64,000 bases of DNA, from assembly GCA_026261815.1 (NCBI GenBank), contig JAMPIT010000417.1, positions 7,163,501 to 7,227,500 of the forward strand, read 5' to 3'. Shown here piece after piece: positions 25,627-35,565 of this stretch. The DNA is from Monarcha castaneiventris obscurior (lineage: Eukaryota > Chordata > Aves > Passeriformes > Monarchidae). Under the pieces are notes generated by a model, which saw only the letters and a list, made by a program, of their open reading frames with translations, did no database searches and was not told the DNA's origin. Position 1 is the first letter of the stretch, and every line of letters starts with the position of its first letter. Made by a program: the position numbers and the translations under genes.

Positions 25627-26457
25627 CATAGCAATCTGAGGAACTGAAAAAAGACAGAATCAGTACATTCTTCTTAAACCAAAACAAGACTCTGGAGATG
25701 AGGAAGAAAGGTAGAAGAAATTAGGACCTTATTATATTATAAAAATCTAAGCAAACAAAAATGAGCCCCAAAGACATAGGCATATCAACTGTTGGTAGCA
25801 ACAGTTCCTTACTTGTCAAACATATGGCATTTTGTCAGCCACAGTGGGTAGGTTCTTCTAAATGATACCAGAGACTGAACTTTCCAGTGAGTGTATTTTA
25901 TGGTGGGAGTGTGTGTATGCGTATATAAATAAATAAATAAACGCACACCCACACATAAATACACACACATATATCTTACAGCTCCACTAAGAGGAGAATT
26001 TCAAATGAAAATATTGTTAAGGGAAGAAACATAGGGAACAGAATGAAGATTGTTTTCATTGAATCAGTCAATAAAAATAAACCAAAGAGACTCCCTACAG
26101 CAGTAGTTCCAGACCTGTGGCTTAATAGCAACCTCTCACCTGCCAGACATTCAGATACTGCTTGTGGCTAAAGAGAGCTGCTGTCAAGCTGCAAGTTGAT
26201 TGGGAAGGCAAAGTGTAACATTGTGCAGAGGACATTACAACCACACTGCCGGCCCTTGAATCAGCAAAAACGGAGGGCATTGGTGGATGGTTGCAAGAGT
26301 AAATGTAATCATGAGTAAAAAAAAAGAATTCCATGTGACCAGGTAAAGGAAGACAAAGTTTGAAGAGGAAAGTAATGTCACTTATTAGAGTAATGGCTAT
26401 AACTTACAGAAACCAGACAAGCTTGCAGACCTGCTATATCTTATGCAAACTAAAGTA
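25627..26457. other. Non-coding DNA with a short AAAT repeat flanked by GT- and CA-rich arms
   Basis: At 25904-25975 a GT-rich arm, a short (AAAT)n core (25927-25941) and a CA-rich arm lie in a row. The GT and CA arms can partly pair as a hairpin. No gene is recognised. Confidence 0.6.
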
Positions 26458-26511
26458 AGAAGGCATAAGAGATCAGGACAAATAGCTTACTTGAGCAGCA
26501 GAGCCCTGGTT
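26458..26511 (+). repeat. 54-bp direct repeat, copy A
   Basis: This 54-base stretch recurs at 27480-27533 in the same orientation with three substitutions. The flanks of the two copies are unrelated. I do not recognise the family. It could be two fragments of one low-copy repeat or a small dispersed duplication. Confidence 0.9.
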
Positions 26512-27479
26512 TTCTGAAAGTTGCCTGTTTTGCCCAGGCAGATCCTTCAGTCTTAATAATTTTAGGAGATGTGTGCAGAAGGGTGTGGCAGAGATGAAAG
26601 CAAATCCAAAATCTAGACAACAAAACTAAGCTAAATTTAGCTGTGTACATTTCACATTGCATATCCATCCATCTCCAGGTTACTCTGCTTTCTCGATAAA
26701 AACAGGAATGACAGTGCTATTCTGTGCTTAATCTCTTATCCATGGGATTGTCAAGTTCGAATGCAAGAATGACATAAAGAAATAAATAGGAAAGTAAAGG
26801 GAAATGTTTCACTGCAAGAGCAACAGCATTTGTTCACTGAGCCGCTGCTAAGGAAACAGGTTTCCTCCTTATCTGTTCCACAACTCATTTTGCCATCACA
26901 TCATAGCCAGAGGTTTTGTCCCATTCAGAAACCTGGGAGCAGAGGCTAAAGCATGAGCCTCTCTTCTCCGCTTTCAAGCGGGTGACTGGCACTGCTGGCT
27001 GCATCACCTACGGTCTCCCATGCCAAAACAGAACTGGTAGGCAACTCTTTCTCATCCCAAAGCTCAGTTCCTCCTGCCATGCCCATTCATTAAAAGCTCA
27101 ATCATTATTAAACCTTTCTTCAGCAGACAATTATAAATGGGACAGGCTGTCCTGCTGCTGCTGAAGAGAGTTTAGATTATTGTTTTTTATAAGAAAATTT
27201 TGTACTGATAGGATGCTACTAAATCATGTCTTGGAGACTGATTTTTGCTCCTTTTGCTCCTACAAGACAAGTATTATGACCTTTGTGCACACAAACACAC
27301 ATGAAACACATGCAAGAGCTCGCCACACAGCTCTGTAGCACTCCAGTCTAAAGATATGTCCCATAACAATATTGCTTGTTACGCTTACAGTGCCTCAAAA
27401 AGCTTTACAACAACATAAAAAAGCAACTGAGGAAAAATTACGCTCATGTCTGACCCCTTGAGAAACCGCCACATTTCAC
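26512..27479. other. Spacer between the 54-bp repeat copies
   Basis: 968 bases with no recognised gene. A frame of 82 codons at 26916-27164 has no similarity I know. Confidence 0.5.
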
Positions 27480-27533
27480 AGAAGACATAAGAGATCAGGA
27501 CAAACAGCTTACTTTAGCAGCAGAGCCCTGGTT
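27480..27533 (+). repeat. 54-bp direct repeat, copy B
   Basis: Second copy of the repeat at 26458-26511, 1,022 bases downstream, 51 of 54 bases identical. Similarity stops abruptly on both sides. Confidence 0.9.
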
Positions 27534-28924
27534 CTGACCAAAAGGAGGGCCAACAATGCCAAACCCCAGCTGCCAGAAGCATTTTTCTTTCTAGGCATCT
27601 TGTGCCTTTCAGTATGATCACAATGGGTGCTTCGGAGACACAACAGTCTGATCTTTGCTAGAGCAACTTTAAATTTTCTGGGAGAACTGGTTATTTCTTT
27701 GCTTTGTGCTTACGACTAATAAAAAAAAAAATTCCCATTCATTATTTTCTTTGTTCTGTTCCAATAAATACACTCCTCCTGAGCACAGTCCTGATCCCAC
27801 ACTGACAAAGAGAAAAAGCTGATGCACCTGCGGTGGAAAAGAAAACACACCGAATCTCAAGCCTTGCAGCTAAGACCTTACTTGTTTAACTCTGTAGAAA
27901 ATGAGATGCTAATTCAGCTAATGCATCTACCCATAAAACTTGACAGCAAAAGAAGCAAGCACCCAAGCAGATCTGTACCTTTGTGGCAGGCAGTTACACT
28001 CTGGTCTTTCAGGATCTGTGATGAGACAAAACAGTGGGGGAATGGCACGAGTCTCATAACAACCTGTCTTCAGCACAAACGCTTAGCAAGGGCCAGAGTC
28101 TGCCGAGACATGCGGGACACACAAGCCTTCAGCCCAGCATCTCAGCCTCTCCCTCATGAAGCGCAGCCAATCAAGCTGGTAGGGTACAAACCGCAAACCA
28201 CGCAGGAACTCACAGTCACAGCAGCTTATTGAGCCGGGTATGGGACTCAGCTTTGTGTGGTTTTACTCTCTTACTGCAAGGGAAACTGCTTGAGAGCAGT
28301 TTCTCTGAATGCTACAGCTGTGCTGGGGCACCTCATAACTTACTCAATTCTCAGTTATTTAATCTGTCTGGAAAACAATGGCCCCTTCAAATATTAGTAG
28401 TGACCCCCAAGAGCAAGCCATCACAAGTATCCTAAAATGCACCCTCTTCTCTAGTACGGGAGGACAGCAGTGGCCATAAGCCATCAGCACCTGCTTGTGG
28501 AGCACCTCTCCTGCCACACACCCCCTACGACGTGACAGAGTCCATGGGTGTATATACACAAAGCACCCGTAAGCTTGGATCTCCATCAGCAAATGCATCT
28601 TGTGCCTGTGTAAGCACAGGCCAAGAGTGAGTTGATATGAGAGAGAAACCAGGATTTCACCAGGTTCTGCAGTAAGTGTGAACCAGGCTGCTGCCTTCAA
28701 GCTGTGAGAAAAAGAGCTATAAAAATGTGCTTCTTACAAGAACACAGAAAAGGCACACTTATTTAGTTGTTGCATCAGTTGGGCTGCTAGCAGAAGTGTA
28801 CTGCGGTGGCCTGGACAAGAGTGACTGTTGTCTGCCCAGAGTAGTAACGGTTTGTCTGGTCTGTCATTACCACCTTTCAGATGGTAAAATACTTATGGAT
28901 GTAAAATATAACTTCCATCTCAGG
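27534..28924. other. Non-coding DNA upstream of the CpG island
   Basis: An ATG-started + strand frame of 136 codons runs from 27822 to 28232. It is the longest uninterrupted frame outside the CR1 copy but matches nothing I know and is within chance length. A perfect 12-bp palindrome GTGTATATACAC lies at 28548-28559. At 28881-28923 a 43-base segment is bounded by an AG acceptor after a pyrimidine-rich stretch and a good donor (CAG|GTGAGA), a possible but unsupported exon. Confidence 0.4.
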
Positions 28925-29195
28925 TGAGAGTAGCTCTGGGTTACGGCGCTCAGCTTCCCCCTCCCAGCCCCTCAGACCATGGAAAGGTTCTCCCGCCCCT
29001 CGAAGCAGGGGCTGCAACGCGGGGGGCGGGGCCTGATGAGTGATTGACAGCCCCGCTGGCTGCAGGGACCCTACAGGGCAAGAGAGGCAGTATTCTGATT
29101 GGGCTAGGAGAGAAAGGGGCGGGGCGTGCACAGGTGATTGGCAGCAGGTTGACTCGCCGGGGGATAAGGGCTGGGTGGCCCTGGTGGTGTGAGTC
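28925..29195. promoter_or_regulatory. CpG-island-like promoter candidate with GC and CCAAT boxes
   Basis: About a dozen CpG dinucleotides fall in roughly 270 bases, while the rest of the window is nearly devoid of them. Two GGGGCGGGG boxes (29023-29031 and 29116-29124) and one reverse box (CCCGCCCC, 28992-28999) are Sp/KLF-type sites. Two inverted CCAAT boxes (ATTGG, 29098-29102 and 29137-29141) lie 39 bases apart. This is the usual make-up of a TATA-less, often bidirectional vertebrate housekeeping-type promoter. A GTGAGT donor-like sequence at about 29189 would allow a short + strand first exon. No coding exon can be linked to it on either side. It might instead serve a non-coding RNA, a distant gene, or be an orphan CpG island. 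Confidence 0.6.
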
Positions 29196-29515
29196 CACCT
29201 TTATTTACCCCATAATTCAGGAGTGCCAGTCATTAATTACACAGGCACCCTAAATTACCCCTGCCCTACCCTCATCCTGCCCTTGCTGGGCCTTGGCCTC
29301 TGAATGGCAGTTTCCCTCCCCTCTCCTCTGCCCTCTGAGCTCCAGTCCCTCCTCCTGAAGGCAGCCGGAGGGCTGCCAGGGGTCAGGAGGGCCCCAGACG
29401 GAGAAGGACCATCGATGGTTGATAAAATTATTGCTGCTGGAGAGCAGAAATGCGCCCTAGGAAACACCAGCCCCTGCCCTGGCCCTGCCTGGTGCGGTGC
29501 CTGCAGTCGTTAAAC
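29196..29515. other. GC-rich shore downstream of the CpG island
   Basis: GC content stays high, with scattered CpG (for example near 29363, 29398, 29411, 29452 and 29494), then falls sharply after about 29515. A 69-codon + strand frame begins with an ATG at 29304, but its product is unrecognised and Pro/Ala/Gly-rich, as expected from composition alone. It may be transcribed leader sequence if the island is a + strand promoter. Confidence 0.4.
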
Positions 29516-30103
29516 ACGAAGCATTTCAGAGGAAATAAAAAGGAGTTGACATCAAGTGAAATTTCCCCCTGCAGCCACCAGTCTAGGACCTCTTAAAATC
29601 GTAGCCTAAAAACATCATCTAAATTCTGCTGGGTAGCTGCAAGCCGTGAAAGCACCATTTGCTGCAGCTGAAGTAGATTCATAAATTACTGAGTTCCCGA
29701 GCCACTGAGATCCACATGCCCTGAGTTCTTGAAGCCACTTTTCTTTGTACCATTTCCTTGGATATGGTTCAGAGCCTGGCCAAATGGCCTATGCTTTTTC
29801 TGGCCTGTTGCTCAAAAGCAGCACAAAAAAAAAAAAAATTACTTTAACTCCTAATTACTGTTGACTTTGTAGAACAAGCAGCCAGATTGCTGAGGTTCCA
29901 TCTGTGTTCTTCAAAAGAGTACAGGTGTTACAAACTGAAATGGGCAAAATTTTATTGGTAATATTGAACTATCTAGTACTGAAAAAAGTATTCTTAATTA
30001 TATCTTCCAAATGTTCAAAAAGTTACAAAGACCAATTAAGGTGTTTTCTAATTGCTATTAAATTACTCTTTTGCCATTTTTAATAGTTTAAATACTCCCA
30101 ATA
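29516..30103. other. Non-coding AT-rich DNA
   Basis: A poly-A run lies at about 29826-29838. No gene or transposon is recognised. Confidence 0.5.
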
Positions 30104-30168
30104 TTAAATGTTCTGATTTTCCAGCTAAAACCAGTTAAATGTTCTGATTTTCCAGCTAAAACCAGTTA
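30104..30168. repeat. Perfect 31-bp tandem duplication
   Basis: The unit at 30104-30134 is repeated without a mismatch at 30135-30165, and the next three bases (TTA) begin a third copy. Perfect identity suggests a recent duplication that may vary between individuals. Confidence 0.95.
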
Positions 30169-32692
30169 TCTATCTCACAATTTACTTTGATTTGAATAAA
30201 AAGGTAAAAACACGTTAAACAATAAAAAATGCTTTTGGGCAAGTACAGCTTTCCATTTGGCTCAAGATCAAATAGTCTTAGCTATAAGCCAAAAATATTT
30301 TTTGTTTTGCATTAGGGATGTCAATCTTGCCAGCAAACTAAAAAGCAGTTATATATGCACCATTGTAGCATTGTAGCTCACATGGATCTGGCTCGAGAAC
30401 AGAGACACAAAATGCAACAGTCAAGTGCTGATGTCTTGTCTACTAACACTAAGACCCATACAGCTTCATTTATATGGCGTGATTTGTCTGACATTAACTG
30501 ACAAAAGCAAAAGACTGGAAATTAATATATGGCTATATCCAGGCTTCAGGCTTATATAGTCTCAATGGCGCAATTTGAATATTACTTAAATGCAGACATC
30601 TACCAAATTTTATATTTCAGGGTGGGATTTTGTTTGTTTGGTTGTGGGGTTTTTTTTAATTTTCAGAGGAAGATATTTTATGCTAATAACTTCTTTTAAT
30701 TATGATTCAACTATTTTGATATATTGCCACCAAAATACTGATATTGTAATGCTATGTCAGTTAGTATGTTCTTTTTACACCTCTGAAATATTCCTGAGAT
30801 CCTGAAGTGAGGAGGAGGGGTACGCTGGCATTGTTCATGTTGTTCCTTTTGTATGTGTAAAGACCTTCAAGCTGTCACTCTTGAAGTTTTCATCATTTAC
30901 TAAAAACAAAGAAACAGAAGGAAGTGGGGCATGCACATCAAAATCCTAGACCTACGAAAATCAAACCATCTGTGGACCCAGCTAAAGAAAACATGGGTAC
31001 CAAGGTTTTTGTAAAGCAAGACTTGATTGCAGGAGTATTAGCTAATCAACTTGTGAAGCAAAGCAAATCAATGTATCCTGCCATACAACCAATATCACAG
31101 TGCAACTCTGACAGAGAGAGAGGGAAACATACGAAGGGAAAAGAGGAATCTCATGATTGAAGTTTTTTAATAGCTTCATTGAAACACATGATAGAATCAG
31201 ATTCTCTCAGCAGGAGATAGACAGACAAAAATGGACTCCATTTGAAGTGCAAACAACAAAAAGACACAGGGACTTGTAAAGCATGCAGCACCTCCTCATA
31301 AACATCCTGCTTTCTCTCTGTTCCAAGTGTTTGCAACTGTCTCTCCCTGTGAAATCTTAATTAAACCAATATATTTTCCATTTAAGTAATTTGGAAATGT
31401 GTATAGTTTGATAAAAAGGTTGATTAGCTCTTTTCTTTAGAAAACTGAAAAGGTACCATTTTGATCTTTTGCTTGAAATTCATGCCAATCCTTGCATTAA
31501 AAATATCCCTTAATCTGGGCTGCGGTAGGTAGCACACAGGAGAAACATGTTCATAAGGGGAGCTGTGGGAAGGGGGCTCAGATAGAAAACAAAATTTATT
31601 AGGAGTTTTAATATTTTTACTTTTTGTTTTTATAAAGTGCATTACAGACTGTCTCCCTTCTTGAGGCTGGGTGTTTGTCAGGGCTTGAAATCAAATTGAT
31701 ACATGATGAAAATGGACCTTCTCTGGTGACTCAGCTGGGAATTGCATAGAAATCTACCCAGCCTTATGCTAACCAATAAAAGGAAGGGATAGGAACAGGA
31801 ACATTTCGTAAAGCTGTAAAATAACAATTCACAAGCATAATTTAAATCATTTGGAGGGTTCACTCCCTTTTTATGCTACTGCTGCATTGACCAAAATGCA
31901 CCTCCTATTGAGTATATGGGCTGAGAAAGCTGATGGATCCAAGCCAATTGGTGTAGAGGAACTGGAGTTACCATTTAGCAGAGCAATTCAATGGGAAATG
32001 GAGGCTCTTGTTTCAATTCCTTCACCTCTCTGCTCTTTTTTAGAGCCCTTCAACAATCCTGTAAATAGAAGGGTTGCACTGGACTGGCAAGAGACATTTC
32101 CTTCCGTTCTCCCTAGTTGCAGATATTGTTCTTTTTCTGTAATGTAACTTTCACTTACGGACATTTGTATTTTGATCTTGTTATAGGTGTGATCAAAATG
32201 CTAACTACATTAGCACCATTAGCCAGCTGAAGCAGAGGTTTAACAGCTGAAGGTGTTAGGCTGTGTTTAAACAAACTTACTGGACAATAAAATTATCCAT
32301 TCCTTCTTTTACTGGCTGGTGCCCTCCCTGCTTTCATTTGACTTTTCATAGTGAAACACCTGAATATTGTGTTTTTAACCTGTAAATGTCAAAGCACTTA
32401 ATTATTACGGCATACATTATTGAGGACCAAACCACTTCCTTCTACTTTGGTATCAAACCAAAAGGAGAGGCTAGACACATTCTCTCTGCTTTCTCCTTGG
32501 GTCTGTTATGGTTGCTGTATTTTTGGTTAAGGACTCTTGAATGGGACCAGAAGGTTATTGCAGAAAGCAATATCCAGTTCTCCTGTTCATTAATTTTGCT
32601 ACCATGGAATCCTGATCTTTCTTACGCAGATGAGAAATGGAGGATGAAATTATTTCTGACTCTGCTTCTTTCTCCAGAATATAAAGTAAATG
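30169..32692. other. Non-coding DNA, no gene recognised
   Basis: Frames up to 110 codons are present on both strands without similarity to known proteins. The stretch at about 31850-32290 has a repeat-free, even texture that could be conserved non-coding sequence, but nothing specific can be named. Confidence 0.45.
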
Positions 32693-34020
32693 GTATCACA
32701 GAATTGTGGATATCATGAGCATTCCTGCCAGCTCCCTTAGTATCCTTGGGTGGATCCCGTCCAGCCCCACAGACTTGTGTGTGTCTAAGTGGTGTAGCAG
32801 GTCACTGAGCATTTCCCTTTGGGTTATGGGGTCTTCATTCTGTTCTCTGTCCCTGTCTTCCAGCTCAGAGGTATGGGTACCCCCAGAACAACTGGTCTTA
32901 CTATTAAAGCATGAGGGCAAGAAAGCATCAAGTACCTCAGCCTTTTCCTCATCCTTTGTCACTATGTTTCCCTCTACATCCAACAAAGGATGGAGGTTCT
33001 CCATGGCCCTTTTGTTGCTGATGTATTTATAACCATTTTTATTGTCTTTCATGGCAGCAGCCAGATTAAGTTCTAGTTGGTCTTTAGCCCTTCTAATTTT
33101 CTCTCTGCATAACCTCACAACATTCTTGTCATTCTCCCGAGCTGACTGCCCAGTCTTCCAAGGATCAAAAACTCTCCCTTTTTTCCTGAGTTCCAGTCTA
33201 AGCTCTCTGTTCAGCCTGCCCAATCTTTCCTCCTTGTTGGCTCATTTTTCAGTACATGGGGACTGCCTGCTCCTGCACCTCCAGGGTTTCCTTCCTGAAG
33301 AATGTCCAGTCTTCCTGGATTCCTTCCTTCAGACCTGCCTCCCAAGGGACTCTGAAAACTTGTATCATTGTATGATTGCTGTGCCCAAGACAGCTTCCAA
33401 CCATCACATCACCCACCAATCCTTCTCTGTTCACAAACCACAGGTCCAGTGGATTCCTTCCCTAGTTGTCTCCCTCACCAGCTGTGTCAGGAGTTATCTT
33501 CCACACACTCCAGGAGCCTCCTGGACTGTTTCCTCTCTGCTGTGTTGTACTTTCAGCAGACACCTGGTAAGCTGAAGTCCCCCATAAGAAAATGGCCAAC
33601 GATTACGAGACTTCTCCCATCTGCCTATAGAATAATTTGTCTGCCTCTTCACCCTGGTTGGGTGATCTGTAACAGACTCCCACCTTGTTGGCCTTTCCCC
33701 AGTTCCCACCCGTAACCACTCAACCCCATCGTCATCATCGTTAAAGTCTAGACAGTCAAAACACTCCCTAGCACACAGGGCTCCCCCACTGCCTCTCCTT
33801 CCTCACCTGTCCCTCCTGAAGAGTTTACAGCCATCACTGCAGCACTCCAGCTGTGTGAGCCATCCCACCATATTTTTGTGGTGGCAACTATGTCATGGTC
33901 TTTCACATACTCAATGGCTTTCAGCTCCTGCTGTTTGTTCCCCATGTTGCATGCATTGGTGTAGATGCACTTCGGCTGGGCTATTGATCCTGCCACCTGT
34001 TTTGGGAGAGAATCCCTAAT
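32693..34020 (-). mobile_element. CR1 LINE with ORF2 endonuclease and early RT regions, internally deleted
   Basis: Reading the - strand from about 33990, the endonuclease start is clear: residues QPKCIYTNACNMGNKQQEL, followed by DHDIVATTKIWWD. After a frameshift come a MGDFN-region remnant (about 33590-33500), then NREGLVGDVMVGS (33434-33395), then a long open block (33223-32700) with VRLCREKIRRAKDQLELNLA, DEEKAEVLDAF and HKSVGLDGIHPRILRELAG, the start of the reverse transcriptase. The sequence then stops, losing the rest of RT and the UTR, and is followed at once by CCACAATTCTGTGATA, which resembles the CR1 3' terminal tag. A further in-frame loss lies near 33370, between the FRVPWEAGLKEG part and the preceding block. 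The element cannot make active protein. It is less decayed than the copies at 7650 and 48133. The + strand frames here are antisense shadows. Confidence 0.92.
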
Positions 34021-35221
34021 TCCTAATTTGAGTTGTTACATTTGCAGAAATGTGTTGAGTTTTGTGATTTGGAGAATAAAATAAGCACCACGAGAAGTGT
34101 CTGGCATCATTTGCTGACTCTAACTGCAAAATAACTAGAAAAAGTGCAAAAAACTATATTAAAAATAATTTGAAAAAGGTAAAAGTGAGAAAAGCAGCCT
34201 CTAACAATTCTTGGGGCCTCCTAAGTTTATTAATCTGAGAGATCACTGAACTAACAGGCAGTGCAGTTTCTACTTCTGGATTATGGACGTGGTTATGCCA
34301 CTGGATGAATGGCTGCAGAAAGACCTGGAGGTTTATGTTCAAGTGTCTCACATGGTTGGACTATTTTATAAATAATGCATCAGAGAAAGTCAGACACCAT
34401 TATAAACAGGGCTTCTTCAACACTGAGGCATTGCAAAATTTTCAATATATGGATAAGACTGAAAGGAATCAAGGATCACTTGAGAAAGCCTGTCAATTAA
34501 AATTAGTAAGTTTGGAGTTGCTTATTTAAACTAATTTCTCAAGGAAAAATTAGCAAGTAATTACAGCTGCATATTAGAAAAAGTGTAAGAAAAAACAAGT
34601 TTTCCATGCTATTTTCAGAAAAAAAAAACTTTAAAATACCAACACACTTACAAGTAAGAACTTAGGAAAAATGGCATCACTGTTGGTTTAGGCTTACATA
34701 TGAGTGGAAATATTTTTGAATATAGAGACAGATGATCTGCAATGCTGAAAATTGAAAAGAAATTAGCATCCGTTTGGCATTTCTGAAAATTAGTGGCTTG
34801 AAACTAAGCAAGACAAACTAATATTTTCTGACTCTAGAGCACATATTAAAATAGATTGGTCTTTATATTACTCTCCCATAGCTGTATTTTCCTAGATTAA
34901 TGAAGGGAATTGGACCAAAGGCAGTTAGAAGGATTTTTTGTATATAAATCCCTAGTTACACGAGTACTGATAGAATAGGATAATTAATGTGGCTGCTCAG
35001 TGCAATGAGAGCCCAGTTAACTCAAGTTACTATGCAGCAGCCCCAGTGTCTGTCAGCTGGGAAGCAAATGCTGAAGCAGTTTCAGCCAGCGAGTTTGCTC
35101 ATTCTGCAGTTCTGACAGATGCCACAGGTAGAAACAAGTCTGTTTTGAAGCAAATGTGATTTTGCCAAGAAATCCTACTGTAGATGCCACAGTGCACATA
35201 AAACCACTACAGCAGTGTACA
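34021..35221. other. Non-coding AT-rich DNA
   Basis: No gene, repeat family or motif cluster is recognised. Short frames only. Confidence 0.5.
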
Positions 35222-35565
35222 GAGTCAGGCAAAAGGCCCACTTGGCCCAGTGTCCTCTAGCTGGGAGTGCCAGTATGATCTATTTACAGAAAATGAGCAG
35301 GAAGAAAGGAAACAAAGCATGCCTTCTTGACATTCCTTCCAGGAATTCTTCACTGTAACAAGTCTGACTTGACTTGCTGAGCCAGAGATTGTCTCTGAAC
35401 AATTATTTTTAAGAGCCGTTTATTTTCTGTGAATTTGTCTATGTTTTTGTCCTTCATTATATTCTGTGGCAATAAATGCATCAATTTACTTTATGCATGG
35501 TATGTATGTAAGAATACTTCCTTCTTTTTGTTTAAAAACTCTGGTAATTTTAATAGGTTTGTTCT
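35222..35565 (-). mobile_element. Ancient CR1 LINE 3' region fragment
   Basis: The + strand reads as the reverse complement of the old CR1 3' end. It opens with AAAGGCCCACTTGGCCCAGT near the element's 3' end. Later come GAGATTGTCTCTGA, GTGAATTTGTCTATGTTTTT, TCTGTGGCAATAAATGCATC and AATACTTCCTTCTTTTTGTT, in the order known for this family. About 340 bases survive. Divergence is high, similar to the copy at 48133. Confidence 0.8.

Noticed and set aside
27822..28232. ATG-started + strand frame of 136 codons
   Set aside because: No recognisable domain, no splice or promoter context tied to it, and the length is expected by chance in 64 kb read in six frames.
28548..28559. Perfect 12-bp palindrome GTGTATATACAC considered as an operator-like site
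   Set aside because: Alternating purine-pyrimidine palindromes of this size occur by chance, and no promoter or partner site lies beside it.
33042..33575. Long + strand open frame of 177 codons, the longest in the window
   Set aside because: It lies antisense to the CR1 ORF2 at 32693-34020. Its openness is a by-product of that coding sequence read backwards.
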